A stretch of 64,000 nucleotides of DNA from Papaver somniferum (lineage: Eukaryota; Streptophyta; Magnoliopsida; Ranunculales; Papaveraceae), in the NCBI RefSeq assembly GCF_003573695.1, contig NC_039360.1, forward strand, positions 58,261,830 to 58,325,829, read 5' to 3'. The notes beneath the pieces are model-generated. The model was given only the letters and a program-made list of their open reading frames with translations. It was not told where the DNA came from and ran no database searches. This document shows, in pieces, positions 43,816 to 57,370 of this stretch; the stretch's first letter is position 1; every line of letters starts with the position of its first letter. The position numbers and the translations under genes were made by a program.

Positions 43816-44938
43816 CTTTTTTATCTAGGAAATTTCCTTATTCTTATTTTGAAGGATAACTAGGGTTTGGTGGAAGATGATTACTAATAGCTATTTCCAA
43901 CGATTTTCATCTTGCATGTTTTTAGATTTATTTATTTAAATTATAAAGTTGGTGGAAGATGAACTTGTAGTATGTAATCATTATTGGTTTAATTATTGTA
44001 GAAGTCTTATGAAATATTTGTGGCTTTGCGTTTTCGTGAAACAACTAGTTTATGTTTATTTATAAACGGGGAATAGAACAAACTCTTTGAGAATTTTCTC
44101 GCAGTATTGATCTACTTTTGATTACACTTTTGTGTTTGTTACTGCTTGAAACACTTCGTAAGATTTTCTTATGTCGAGTCATATCGATCAAAAATTATAT
44201 TTTTGTCTGTAACTGACATAAAGATTATTTTAATTCGATTTTCGGATACAAACCAATGTGATCTGTTAATGTCCAACAAAATCCTTCTTTTTAAAAAGTA
44301 AGGCCACTCATGTTGTTCTCTTGAGAATGACATCAAATGGTGGAGAGTTCTTAAATGAACTTGTGCTTAATTGTTATATCTTTCTGGGGAGCGTGAATGT
44401 GGAATTTAAAGGGGATGCTTATATCTTAAATCTCCTATATGAGCGCTAAGTATTGCTTACTATGTGATATCATCTAAATAAAGTTGATATGAGGAGTTGT
44501 ATAATAACTTTGTTATAATTTGGAATCTCAAAACTTCCTTAAGACTTGACATATCTTTTGATTGTTTTCATTACGATCCCGCAATTTTCGTACCTTTGTT
44601 AATTTTATTGACAAAAAAGGGGAGAATTATTTAGTAGTTTCATACTACATAATATGGTTCACGGATCGTTATGTACAGGGGAGTGAATCAATAATCTATA
44701 GGTCTACCTATTATGCAAAAGATGTAAGTATTGATTAAGGGGGAGAAACATATCACCGTAGTATTACTTCAGAGTGGAGATACACTTGGAGAAAGAAATA
44801 GTACTATGTTTCTGTATAATGACGATTGAGAACATTTGTTTTCTAAAGTTGTTATCGCTATGGAATCGGTATCAAAGTTTTATTTTATTATCCACATGTA
44901 TCGATAGTTTTGTCACTAAAATTGACAAAGGGTGAGAT
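43816..44938 (+). mobile_element. Internal 3' tail of a second copia family member
   Basis: Co-linear with 25610-28303 (AACTAGGGTTTGG, CTATTTCCAA, TTTTCATCTTGCA and others) but without the MULE. Ends in a mutated purine tract, AAAGGGTGAGAT (44927-44938), directly before LTR C. Everything 5' of this tail is missing, so the element is truncated on its left against the SEUSS 3' region. Confidence 0.8.
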
Positions 44939-47050
44939 TGTTAGAGCATTGCTCGATCGAACTCACAAGTGTTGCTATCTCAAGCTTGTTGACAAATTTA
45001 GTTGTCACAACTATATTTTAATTTCTAGTCTACAATTAGTTAAGTCTCGGACTAGGATAAAAATGTAGTTGACAAAAGGTAACCGAAGGCGAAGATCATT
45101 GTGTTCTACCGTTTGAAGGAGAAGATCAACCGAAGATTTTGGAGAACTTTATCAACAAAAGGTAAGTGAAGATTGAACCACCTATATCTCAAGTTATATT
45201 CACTTTCTATCATTTTGGGACGACGTCGCATAATTAATTAGACTAGTATGCATAGACAAGAATTTCGAGTCAAGTTTATCTTGATAATTTCTCAAAATAT
45301 AATAGCTAAGCTTAATGAACATTTGTTCATACTTGATGAATTTCGTCTTAGGACGATTTATTGTCCGGAATCAAAATCATGATTCAAGTTCATCATTCGG
45401 AATAGCCTGGAACAGTGATATGTGTCATTAATGTTATTCAGGAATGTTTCGAATTGATTTAGAGAAATATAGAACTACTATTGATTTGGATATAAGACAG
45501 TGGTATCAGTTTTGCTGGGAAAACTGTTGTAAGTCTGAACCCGTATTACATGTATTCGTACAAGTAGCGGAGTAGCTATATACATATTGACTTACATATT
45601 AGTGGTAAACATATTCTTATGTATATCATATTGAAAATCTGTGTGACTCGTGAACCGGATAGGCGTGCATACCCGTATGCAAACCATTCTTGAACTGTGG
45701 TTACAGACCGGGGGTGAGTATCCAAATCGGTACGCAAGCTTAAACAGTTCTATGTTCTAGAAATCGGTAGCGTTTCTAAACCGATTCAATTTTGTGAACT
45801 CCGGAACCGGCGACAGTCTTAGAGTTTCCAAACCGATACGCAAACCTTAAAAGTTCTGTGAACTCCGGAACTTAGGTTTGGTGGAAAGTTTGAAACTGGT
45901 ACGCAAACCTAAAAAGTTCTGTGAACTCCAGAACTCGATTTTGGTATAAAGTTTCCAAACCGGTTTGCGAATGTGACTGAACCGACTCACGAACTACTAT
46001 GTACTTGTATTCATACATCTACTAATCATGTCAATTATACATTTAAGTGTGTCTATAAACAGTAGACTTAATTGATCACATGTTTGTGACTCAGAGTTAA
46101 AGTCTTATGTGTTCATGAAAATGAAGATCAAGCTTTTAAGTTCAAACCAGATAGTTTCGGCTAACCATGTTTAACATAGTCTTTGTACACGGCTCAGTTA
46201 CGGTCTCACCTAACCAGAGTGTATATCTTGTTTATGTAAATAATATTCAAAGGGTTCATCTAACAGTGGATATTGTTTTCTTGGTTCCAAATATATCTTA
46301 TCTTAAACCTAAAGCAACTTATGCTTTGAATGTCTATAAAAGGGGAACTCCAAGAAACTGTGATCTTTGAATCCTGACACTACTTTTTGGTGTGTCCTAG
46401 TTGTAGCTAGAGTTGTCCTCTCCAGAAACCCTTTTAAGGTTTTGCGATTATAAAGACTTCATTGGGATTCATTAAGCCAGGTCCAGTTATCTTTCCTTGA
46501 TAAATCGAGTATCCTGATCTTGATTGTTTGTAGAACTTGCTCCAACGATCAACACAAATAGTGATACCTTCCTTGAAGCAACTCTTAGTTGCTGTGACGT
46601 CATCTAAGGAAATCAATTGTGCGGAGTCCTGCTGGGATTCAAGAGGCGTAAGGAGCGCGACTGTACCTTAATCGGTGGGATACCTTTTAGTGCTCAACTA
46701 CATTCCATTCCGAAGTTAATTGGTAGTAAGCTAGTGTCTGTAGCGTCTTAATACAGTTTGGTATTCAATCTGGACTAGGTCCCGGGGTTTTATGCATTTG
46801 CGGGTTCCTCATTAACAAAACTTCTAGTGTCTGTGTTAATTCTTTTTCCGCATTATATTGTTTATCATTATAATTGAAATATCACAGGTTGTGCGTTGAT
46901 CAATCAAGGTAGAGATGTCCGACCTAGTTTGTTGGATACGACTTGATTGATTCTTTGGTACCGTCCAAGTTATCTCTTTGTAATTAGGTTCACGTATTCG
47001 GTTCTGCAAACGTTCTAAGCACAAGAGATAGAGATATAACTCTTAATACT
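44939..47050 (+). repeat. copia LTR C (3' LTR), right end cut
   Basis: Starts TGTTAGAGCATTGCTCG and keeps the LTR order: TATA box TATAAAAG (46335-46342), TTCATTGGGATT, the GGACTAGGTCCC block and GAGATATAACTCTT. It stops about 100 bp before the normal LTR end, where LTR D begins in the opposite orientation. Its minisatellite (about 45700-45975) has diverged to GGTACGCAAACC and AGTTCTGTGAACTCCGGAAC units. Confidence 0.8.
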
Positions 47051-48925
47051 TGAAAAAGTGGGGGTCTAACAACCACACCCAATATTTCGCTTAGCAATCT
47101 GTATGGACAAACTCTAATATACTTTATTGAGAATCAACTAGACAGTCAGACTCAATCTAGATAAAAGTATATCAAAGAGTTTATATCTCAATCTCTGGAT
47201 TTGATCTTTACTCAAACAAATAGAAATCTGCGAGTCTTTATCAAAGAGAGATAACTTGGATGATACCAAAGACCAATATCCAAGTGTCAATCAATTTAAA
47301 TCAACAACCAAAAGGTCGGATATTCTAATTGATTGAACAACACACAACCTATATTATTTCAATTATATAAACAAATATAATGCGGAATAGAAATAATACA
47401 GATACCAGAATTTTGTTAACGAGGAAACCGCAAATGCAGAAAAACCCAGGGACCTAGTCCGGATTGAACACACACTGTATTAAGCCGCTACAGACACTAG
47501 CCTACTCCAAATTAACTTCGGACTGGACTGTAGTTGAATCCCAATCAATCTCACACTGATCCAAGGTACAATTTTGCTCCTACGTCTCTGATCCCAGCAG
47601 GATACTGCGCACTTGATTCCCTTAGCTGATCTCACCCACAACTAAGAGTTGCTACGACCCAAAGTCGAAGACTTTAATAAACAAATCTGTATCACACAGA
47701 AAAGTTTACGATAATAGATAAATCCGTCTCCCACGAATATACCTACGAGTTTTGTTTCGTCTTTTGATAAATCAAGGTGAACAGGAACCAATCAATAATA
47801 CCAGACTTATATTCCCGAAGAACAACTTAGTATTATCAATAATCTTAATCGACGCAGCGAAAAAAGATATTGCAGAATCACAAACGATGAGACGAAGTTT
47901 GTTTGTGATTACTTTTTATCTTTCCTATCGGAGATATCAATCTCAAGCCAATTATTACAATTGTACTCGTACGATAGAAACAAAAAGATCAGATCACACA
48001 ACTACGATAAAAGTAGTATCGGTCTGGCTTCACAATCCCAATGAAGTCTTTAAGTCATTAACCTGGTTTATAAGAAGAAACCAAAGGTTAAAGGAGAATC
48101 TACTCTATCTTAGCACAACTAGTATCACACATGAGGTGTGGGGATTAGGTTTCCCAGTTGCTAGAGTTCTCCCTTATATAGTCTTTCAAATCAGGGTTTG
48201 CAATCAATGTTAGCTTAGTAACAAAGCATCAATATTCACCGTTAGATGAAAACCTGATTGGATTCAAGCTAATATTTCTCAACCGTTAGATCGAAAACTT
48301 AGCTTGTCACGCACAAATGAAATGTCCAATTTTGGGTTTATGAACCGTACCCAAACATTAACATTTGTTGGTTCAAAAAGTCAACCAAAAGGTTGGCCAT
48401 ATGATTACTCTCATATCAACCTTATTCTTCTTCAACATAACTAGTTCAAATTACTCAAATGAACTAGTTAGAGAGTTTTTCAATTGCAAGGAAATCTTAT
48501 GTAACTACACGAGACACAATTGAAGCAAAATCGGTTTGATTCACTCGAATCGGTTCATGAACTTTATAGCCACGGTTTGCAAAAGCATTCCTTAGTTTAT
48601 TTAAACATTAGTTCAAGAACAACCGACTTTAATAATAACCTTCTCAAGTTCGCGGACTGGGTTCACGGACTTAAGCTCATGGAAGGAGTACACAAACTCC
48701 AGCAGAAATCTCGGGCCGAGAAGTTCCGCAAGTTCATGGACTGAGTTCGCGGACTTGGCTTACGCCACTTCCATTTCTCTTGATCAACAAAGTTCGCAAA
48801 ATTTGGTTCAAGGAATAAGGACTTATACATATATGTGTTTCCACAACAAGGATTATATCCAAATGGTTATGTAATCTAAACTATCATTTCAATCATTGAA
48901 ACATTCTCAGAGGACGTTATATAGC
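47051..48925 (-). repeat. copia LTR D, inverted, 5' end missing
   Basis: On the plus strand it starts TGAAAAAGTGGGGGTCTAAC, the complement of an LTR 3' end. It runs through the complement of the GGACTAGGTCCC-like block (47447-47462), the TATA box (complement of 48173-48180) and the minisatellite zone (about 48645-48790) to CAATCATTGAAAC...CAGAGGA. About the first 480 bp of the LTR are missing. No primer site lies beside the 3' end, so this is a solo LTR or the 3' LTR of a lost element. Confidence 0.8.
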
Positions 48926-51900
48926 CGTAATTCGTGTTGTTTTCTTGTGGAGCTGTCTATCCGAAGAGGAAAGTACCCTAATTAGGCGAAATCTTTTATG
49001 TCTGCTCATTTAAAGACTTATGTGGGATCAAGAAGCTTTACGAGTACTATTGGTGGGAAATTAGATAATTGCATTGTTATTTTAGTTTTCGATTATTGAT
49101 TTGATTGACTAACAGTTGTTGAAACTTTGATTGCACCTAGTTTGTTTATTCTTGAGAATATTCTCCTTTGATATAAGGTCACTCATACTAGATCAAAGTA
49201 TTGGCGGGATCTTCAGAACTGTTTTTAAATCTAAAAAAAACATGTGAGTATCCATTGTTAACAGACTCCATTCTTTGTCTGATCGATCACAAGTGGAATC
49301 AAGTTTGTGGTGTGCAGGTACAATTGAAGGAAATTGAATATTTGAAAAAAAAAAGATTTTTATGATTGGCTTTTGCATCTCGTCATATTTGGGCACACAT
49401 CTTGATTGACTGGGATCCGACTAAGGTCTGATTTATCTTTCGTAGATTTGATCAAATAGTCGTATAGATCGAGAACTATCATTTGGTGGTATTCTTCAGT
49501 ATCTGAATCTCATAGTTGTGAATCTAGATCTGATTATTTCGGATTTAGATTGATCTAATCCGACAAAGGAGTTTACTTGTTTAAACGGAAGAGCCTTTAT
49601 CAAAATTCAACATATTTTTTCTTAAAAGATTATTGGAGTAGTTAGCAAACAACTTTGTTCCTTTACTGTTTGGGAGACGATCAAAATAAGTTGAGTGCGT
49701 AAGACTTTACATCGGTAAAGCAACTCAAGATATTGATTTATGTCTTGGGATTCACGTGCGTTGGCCAGACGTTTTTAGGCGAAGGAATACTGAGGGAACT
49801 AAGTAATATAGGGGTAGATTTCTTGGTATCAACCATACGAAGTTGGATTTATTATTTATATAACAACTTAAGTCTGAGAGCACTCAAAATTGAACTAGGT
49901 CTTGGGATGTTTCTGCATTTGCGTCTTCCTAGTTAACAAAATCTTGATGTGTCATTTACTTTACTTCCGCATTATAAGTATTTTATTATAATAAAGTAAA
50001 TAACACTTCTACGTTAAATCAAACACAATCGATTGTGATCCTATACTAAATCGGTTTCGAACTGTAACTATTATCAAGTGTACCTTGTTGTCGTATTGTC
50101 TCGACTTTGTACATAGACGATCACACTTGGTATCAGACTTATAGATTGAAACGAAAATCTTGTAGTGTACTTGGGTACCCTCGTCATTTCAACAATCCCT
50201 GCACTCTTGCATATCTTGTTGAAAATTTTGTCCTCGAAATACCTAGGATGTTCTTCATCTAAGGTTCGACTTTGGAAGATGCACGTACAACCTATCTTGA
50301 AAAGATAGGTAGTTTAACGTGTATCTGTATTCATTTTGTTTGTAATTCTTCTTTATTCTAAGGTCCTTCTCTTATGATATATGTTCTTTAAAGAATTACT
50401 GATCAAAACCATATTTGATAGATAAAATCAATCACGATTGAGTATAAATCATTTTTGTAAGTTTTCTATAATAATTCATCTTGGACTTTGATCAAGATTT
50501 ATATTCTTGTGTTAATAGTTGATTAGGTATCTTTATAACTTTTGAAGAGAATAACCTCGGTGTTGGAGATTTAGATTCGTCCAATTCAGAGAATAGATTT
50601 ATGTTCGTTTGATCTAGCATCATAAAGGAAATAATCAGGCATCAAGCTGGAAGAAGGGCAGCGCTAGTCTTCACGACGAACTATAGAGAAACTTTTAGGT
50701 ATGTAAAGGACATCAGTTAGGGGAATCAACTGCGCAAGTTCTTGCGAGAATCAAGAGAAGTATGGGGATAACTACAAAAAAATAGATTGGATGGTTCATT
50801 TTTTCTCAACAACATTCCAAAATGAAGATCTTATAATACATTGTATCTTCGAACTGGATGTGGTCCCGTTTTTGTTTTCGCTTTGTCGTTTTCCTCGTTA
50901 CAAAAATCTTTGGTGTGTGCTTTGTATTACTTTTAGCTTTCATATTATATTAACTTTATCTTTATAATAAAAAGTACAAACAAGTTGTGCGTTATTCAAT
51001 CCTCATGATTCAAGAATATTTCACTAAGATTATTCGAGTTTCTTGTTTGCTTTACTCCTGACTAAAGTTCACGCAAGGAATTGTCTATAAGTTATATAAT
51101 GAAAAAGTTGATGGTATACTTGGTAACCTCTCCTCTTCAATGTGTAATGCTTGCAATTAATGTAAACGTCAACAGAATATTGGTAGTTATAATGAAGCTA
51201 AGGATACACTAAATTAATTTATGAATGTTGATGGATTACTTCAATGACATTATGTAGTTGTTTGACTTTCAATTTTCTTATGTGTTGACAGTGTATACTA
51301 GGATTGTCGGGCATAATGTCAACAGAAGGGGAGAAGTTGTCTAAACTTCAAAGTTCGTCAAGGTATTCAGAATTCGACAATAAGCATATATGAGAATTAA
51401 AAACACATGGGATGATCTGATGAGCAATGAACATAGACGGGAATTCGGAAAAATCCATATAAATTGTTTAGTGTTAATTATTAAAAATTAAAAGACGCAT
51501 TTATAATATCTTAACTTGTTATAATGATAGAATATTTATCTGTAGGATACTTACATCAGTGTCCCAATGGCCTGGTCCCCCACACCAGCACCACCACCAC
51601 CAAGGAAACAATCATCTAGTTTATCATATTAATATCTCAAAACCTTGTAATCTTTAAGATATCAAAGATCTATCATGTAAAAGATAGTCTGATCGGTTTT
51701 TACAGAGGTTGAGTGAAGTCATCAAAGTCATAACTAGTTATAATGATGAAACATGCTAGACTGCTTAAGGTTCAAGCAAATTTACTTGTGACCAAAGCAT
51801 GTTTGTGATAAGTTTCTATGTTTAAGAATTACTTTGACCCCAAGAAAACTAAAGTTCTCAACATATATTAATTCCGAAGAATGAGTACCATGTAAGCACG

Positions 51901-52590
51901 TGAAAAGTTTGCCTTGTAATACAAAAAAGATTGTGCACTTGTGTGTTTGTCGATTAAGGAACCGTGCATAAAATTTAGCTCACGAATAACCAAGTATTGT
52001 TCGTGAACCATCAAGCAAAGTTGGAGTTCACTAACTCCTAAAAACATACCAGTTTGTGAACTAAGAAAAGTGATTCGCGAACTCAATACGTTTGAAGTGT
52101 CCAAGAACATAGTCAAAAGTGCATAATTCGTTCATACGCAAATTTCAAAAAGTATCGAGAAACACCTTGAAATTTCATAGTTCACAAACTGTGCACCTTG
52201 GAGTTCAGCATCATCAATAAATCAAGATACAATTGTAGTCATCAAACACTGACGACAAGCTTGACATACCAATACTAGTGGTTCAACCAAGCGATGCTCT
52301 GACATGCTTGATTTCAAGGAGTTAATTCTTAATGTTTTGGTCTTTTCCAGTTTGATGATTTTGTTGTAGTATCCTTTTTCAATTAGTTGTAACATCAAAC
52401 TTTTAGTGGGATTTTCTGCAAGAATTCCTCAACTATCACGATCGTATCAATGTCGCCACTAATATGAATAACCACAGTTTTAGTGGAGGAAACATGATCC
52501 ATGTTTATGGAGCAACAAACGATAATGGACAAAAGTTTGCTTAGAGTCAAATTCACAAAACGTCATTCTTTTAACCACAATTCGGATCGA
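48926..52590 (+). mobile_element. copia-related element B, copy 1 (5'-truncated)
   Basis: Direct repeat of 58562-62695 over nearly its full length. It begins inside the LTR (TAATTCGTGTTGTT). It reaches the LTR end at about 50125, then a primer site TGGTATCAGAC (50128-50138), then non-coding internal DNA. A purine-rich stretch AGAAGGGGAGAAG lies near 51330. A second LTR start in inverted orientation (complement of GTTCAACCAAGCGATGCTCTGACA) ends at 52304. It lacks about 400 bp present in copy 2 near 61900-62290. No gag or pol frame was found. Confidence 0.75.
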
Positions 52591-54434
52591 GACACCCTCG
52601 TACTTGCGAGATATGATCAACAAAATCAGATCCCTACTATGATCTATTATGCATCATATAAATCACCACATTTATGGAGAGGCCAACGAGTCGACGGATA
52701 CACTAACAAATCAGGCGGCAAGCAGAAGTCAACAAAGATATTCTAGTGGCATAGTAATATTCATCTAATTTTGATGGATTTACTAGAAGAGGGGATACTT
52801 AATTTTTTATTTTGAAAAGAATCACTTAATACAATGAATTCTAATACTATAAAGTGTACAAAAGCATATGACTAAATGGGAATGAAAGTTTCACGCTACT
52901 TACATAACGAACAACATACTTCATAAATAGGATTGAAAGTTTTTATAAATGTCTTACGTACATAAATGGATAAGACATTTAGAAGTAAACCGAAGCCACC
53001 TCATATCCAAATATTTATGTTAATACAAAAATTGCGTTTCCTAATTATGTTTGTGTAATGATTATATTAAGCTAATTAATGACTAATGTAAGATTATATC
53101 AATAATTTTTTTTATAAATTAAGTTATTGAGATAGAATAAAAAGGAGAATATAAGAATTTTGGAAAAACTCTTTTTTTTTTAATCTGAACCACCAAATTA
53201 GTCGGACATACTTCAAATTTTTAGTTTTTTGTTTCTTGAATTAGCCAAAATTTTTTGAAAATGAGAAATTTTTATAACTTGATTTGGACTAAGTCAAACA
53301 TGTTTGGCTACAAAATCTGGAGAACAGGTAGACAAACTTATCTGCAAATGTAGTTCGGAAAATGTTTATGAAGGCACGGGTAGCCAAACTTAGTTTTAAT
53401 TGAGTTTTTGCTTTTAGAGAAAGGTTTAGTTAGGAGAAAAAGAATTGCGACGTGACCAAACTTTTATCTGAAATATTCGGCAAAGAAATCAGAAAGTTTG
53501 GCTAGCATTCTTGTTTTTTGCAAAAAAGCCGAATTGTTCTTCATTTCCATCAGGTTCGGCTAGTTCGACAAAGTTTTTCACAAAATTCCTAGCCCGAACT
53601 TGTCTCTGCAACTTCATTTTTTATTATTGGTACTCGCTCAATTTATCAATTACAAATATATAAAGAAGACATGTGGGTTAGTCGGGAAGCACCTCTAATA
53701 TACAAATTTCTGAAATCCGGATTTAAAACGATTATAAAATAGAAAAGAAAACAAGAGGATTAGAAGAGTTTAAAATGAAATTTTGTTAGTAAACTCTTTT
53801 TATGTTTATTGATTAGAATTTTAATTAAGTTAGTAGGATTAGGAGGGAGTTCATTAAGTTAGTCATAATTTAAACAAAGTAAAGGATAAGATAGTAATTT
53901 CTTAACTTTAGGACAGTCCCTTATAAATACGGGGAAGGTGGCCTAAGTATATCATGGTCCCCGAAAAATCGTTCTTCAACTACAACTAGTTAGTATAAGT
54001 GTATAACTATCAACCACTAAACATAAAATTTTGGGCCCAAACGATTCGAGGCTCTAGGAAATAGCTATTAAGAGTGTTTTTCGTGACCAGGGTCAGCCAG
54101 CGATTTTCCACATTCAAGCTAGAAACGAACAGCCCGACAGATCAACTCCCCAGGACCGTCTTATAGTTTTCCGAGGCTCGAGGCGGAATTCAAATTTGGG
54201 CCTTTTAAGTGTCAACAATACACATAGTTTTTTTTATTTTTCAAATAGTATTTATATGTATAAGAAACTAGTAATTTTTGGTTACGCACACACTTTCGAA
54301 GTATGATTTTCCACCAAACAACATTTCATTGTTTCCCTTCTATTAATATTTGTCTATATCTAATTATCGAGATCTTGGTTTCTTGCTTACTAACATTTTA
54401 AACCGATATTTGCTATTTATATGAATTATCTGAA
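52591..54434. other. AT-rich intergenic DNA
   Basis: No gene recognised. Phrases built on GTTTGGCTA and GTTCGGCTA recur at 53280-53580. A segment near 53930-54180 is GC-richer (GGCCTAAGT, TTGGGCCCAAACG) but has no open frame or element boundary I can support. Confidence 0.5.
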
Positions 54435-55337
54435 AGGAAAAGATTTTGAACTCGCAGCGCGAGTTCAAAATTGAATTCGCATCTTGGGGACTGTTGGATT
54501 TTGGAGATATGACATCATCAAATTGTGGGTTTAACCACAGTTAGATGCTCGGACTTTTACACATACGCCGTACTTTCTTAAAATCTTGTGAATACTTGCT
54601 TACACAAATACAAACCATCCTTATGTAGAGAACTCTCCGGATCTTCTTGCTTCCAATAAACACTACTGCTCAAATGAGACCTAATTAAATAGCTATGTAG
54701 TGATACAGTTAATCATGATTTAATTGTTGACTCAAGTGTTGGGATAAGAGGTTGGATTAAACCAAAAAGGACTGAGAACACTGTATATGTTAGTGTACAA
54801 GGAACCGATGATGCAGTGGTTGTCTCCTTTTCATCAAGTTGCCAGGAATCACTTAATTCAAGATGAAGATTAGTTGGACTATTGCATTTATTCAGTTGTG
54901 ATGCTACCAGGAACATCTTACTTATGATTGTCATTAATTGATGCTTGTAAACATTAAGAAATAATTGTTCTTCTCTGTTTTCATTTCTTCTTTTATTGTA
55001 CGCCTGACGTTTTCCTTGGTGCAAATTATTTTTTGCAGATGCATTTCATCTCCTCTTGTGACCTACCTATCACTTAAAAATCGAAGGGTTAAGCAAGCTA
55101 ATTTCGTCTCTGTTTAATCCCATGGCGCCAAAGATAAGGAAGGAATAGGAAAATTTTGGGTATTAAATATATCGACTATCGAGTCGAGTGACTTGGAAAG
55201 ATACGGTTTATGTTTTAGAAATCCATGTATAACCGTGGTTAAGTCTATTTTTTGACGAGTCACATCTCCAAAATCTAACAGTCCCCAAGCTGCGAATTCA
55301 ATTTTTAACTCGCGTTGCGAGTTCAAAATTTTTTCCT
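54435..55337. mobile_element. Long-TIR DNA element with coding-like insert
   Basis: The element is 903 bp. Left AGGAAAAGATTTTGAACTCGC and the complement of the right end, AGGAAAAAATTTTGAACTCG, begin inverted repeats of about 130 bp. These continue through GAATTCGCA.CTTGGGGACTG and TTTTGGAGAT.TGAC. The flanks ATCTGAA (54428-54434) and ATCTAAA (55338-55344) are a 7-bp near-match. Long TIRs suggest a MULE-type element although the duplication is shorter than the usual 9 bp. Each TIR contains its own small palindrome (GAACTCGC...GCGAGTTC). No transposase is seen. The interior carries a coding-like exon at 54709-54866. Confidence 0.75.
54709..54866 (+). pseudogene. Possible captured terminal exon
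   Basis: After a GATACAG acceptor-like site an open frame of 52 codons runs to TGA (54864-54866). It includes RGWIKPKRTENTVYVSVQG and AVVVSFSSSCQES, followed by 3'-UTR-like DNA. Composition is gene-like and differs from the flanking repeat. I do not recognise the parent protein. Position inside a long-TIR element suggests capture of a host 3' exon. Confidence 0.4.
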
Positions 55338-55344
55338 ATCTAAA

Positions 55345-57370
55345 ATTATGGAATTTATTTCGTTGAAATTCTTACAAATTATCCGAATTTATAATAATAT
55401 TATATGCGAAAAAAATATTTATACGAAAAGAAAATGAATCATAACATGCTAGAAAAAAATAAATGATCATCAACAAAAAAGAAAGTATATTTATGACACA
55501 TTATTTTTTCATATATAATAGCAATTAAATTAATTATTAGTAGTGCAAATAGTATTCATATGCTATAAACAAATAATATATGCAAAAAAAAAATATCATT
55601 TGTAAATATTCAAATGCAAGAAAATAAATCATTTTATAATTTTCGCTAGTGTAAACTAACGTTTTCAAAAATATATTTTTCTTCAACAATTTTAAAATTG
55701 GCGCAATCTATATATATAAAACTAAATTTTCTTTTGCAAATCCTAAATTGGAAATCTCTTTAGGTTTATGACAGCGTTGGTAAATGCTAATAAAAAAGAA
55801 TTTAACGTGTAAAAATGAATTTACATTATGTAATATGAGTAAACATTACCTCCATTTTTTTCAATATACGAATAAGACTAAACACGTCTGATAATATGTG
55901 ATAGAATAATATCTAAATTCATCGACTCAAGCGTAAATATTAACATATATTTATAATCTCGCTCAAGAAGGTGTCTTAGAGTGAATGCTCAACTGAACCT
56001 ATATACCTTGGTATGTCTAAGTATATTTTCAAGTTTAGATGCCAAAATTATTTCTTAATTTTGCCTACTAAAGTCAACTTCGGCTTGGAATAGATTAGGT
56101 AACAAAGTCTTAGGACTTTCCAATTTACTCAGGAAGAATGAAACAATTGAAGATCACACGAATACATCAATTTGAAGAAACTACGTCGAGATAAGTAACG
56201 AGGATTGGTATTTTCTTTCGGACCCTTTTCGATTTTGTCTATCCATCTATCGTAGCAAAAGTTGAGGACTTTAGTAAATGATCATATTCGAAGAATATCA
56301 TATCATGGATTAGCTTTTGTTAAGTCTAGTGATGTTTCAGCTTTCCTAGATCTTTGTTGTCAAGAACTCGAAACTAAGACTAAGATAGAAAGCACATGAA
56401 AAACTCATGACTTGCAAATTCATTCTTGAGTTTTAAGGGTTTTTTTGCTAGTTTCCAACTGATGTATTCACTCACCTAAGTTCACGAACTCACAAGTTTG
56501 AGTTTGTGAATCTATTGCTTGTATAACTCAAAACAATAAAGTCAATAAGTCAGTTGTGTTCTTAAACATAAATAGGTGAGTTCACGAACCTATAGTAGAG
56601 AAGTTCTTCTGAGGCCTTTTTGACATTTGAATTTGGGAGCCTAAAAGGTTGAGTTTGTGAACCTAGTGAAGAAATTTTCTCCTGAGACTTAATGTTATTT
56701 GAGTTTGCAAACCTAAAAGGGCGAGTTCGCGAACCTAGTACAAGAAAATTATCTTGTGACTTTTTGAATATTTGAGTTCGCAAACTTAAAGACTTGAATA
56801 TTTCTTATAACTTTGTTTACATTTGAGTTCACGAACCTACAAAGATTTTGAATTTTATTTACTCTTCTATGAGTTCAGGAACTCATTGCTTGAGTTCACA
56901 GACCTAAAATATTAACGTGTCAACCTAATACACTATTGAATTTGGACTCATTTCATTCTTCTTTAGTTTTATAGGAGAACTTTTGCACACGCTTACAAAT
57001 TGTTTTTTCTTAGCTTATTTGTTTGTATGGAAATTTTTAATCTAAGAATCTATCTAGCTCGAGGTTCAAACTTTTAGATATTGTTACATTGTTACCTCTT
57101 TGTACTCATTATCTGTTCTTAGTAGTTCGGAGTTATCTTTGGTAGTAGTTTTTTCATAGAATTTACTTGAGCTAACAATTGTCTACACCTTCAAACTATG
57201 GAAAAAACCTCATTGCAAGTCTAACTCTTACCAAAGTAATAATTTTTTGTATCCATGGAAACAACTTAGGTTGAGCAATAGAGAGTTAACTTTGGTTGTC
57301 AGAAATTCATTGTTTACACCTTAAGCAACCCATCCTTGATTGATTATTATACAATACTGAAAACACAATT
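55345..57370. other. AT-rich DNA with GTTCGCGAAC-type repeats
   Basis: 55345-56450 is very AT-rich with no gene. From about 56475 to 56905 the palindrome-like word GAGTTC(G/A)CGAACCTA and variants recur about eight times at 40-70 bp spacing. The pattern is that of the minisatellite zone in the nearby copia LTRs, so this is probably an orphan LTR fragment. Confidence 0.55.

Noticed and set aside
54713..55024. 103-codon minus frame inside the long-TIR element
   Set aside because: Antisense to the exon-like frame at 54709-54866 and less gene-like in codon content.
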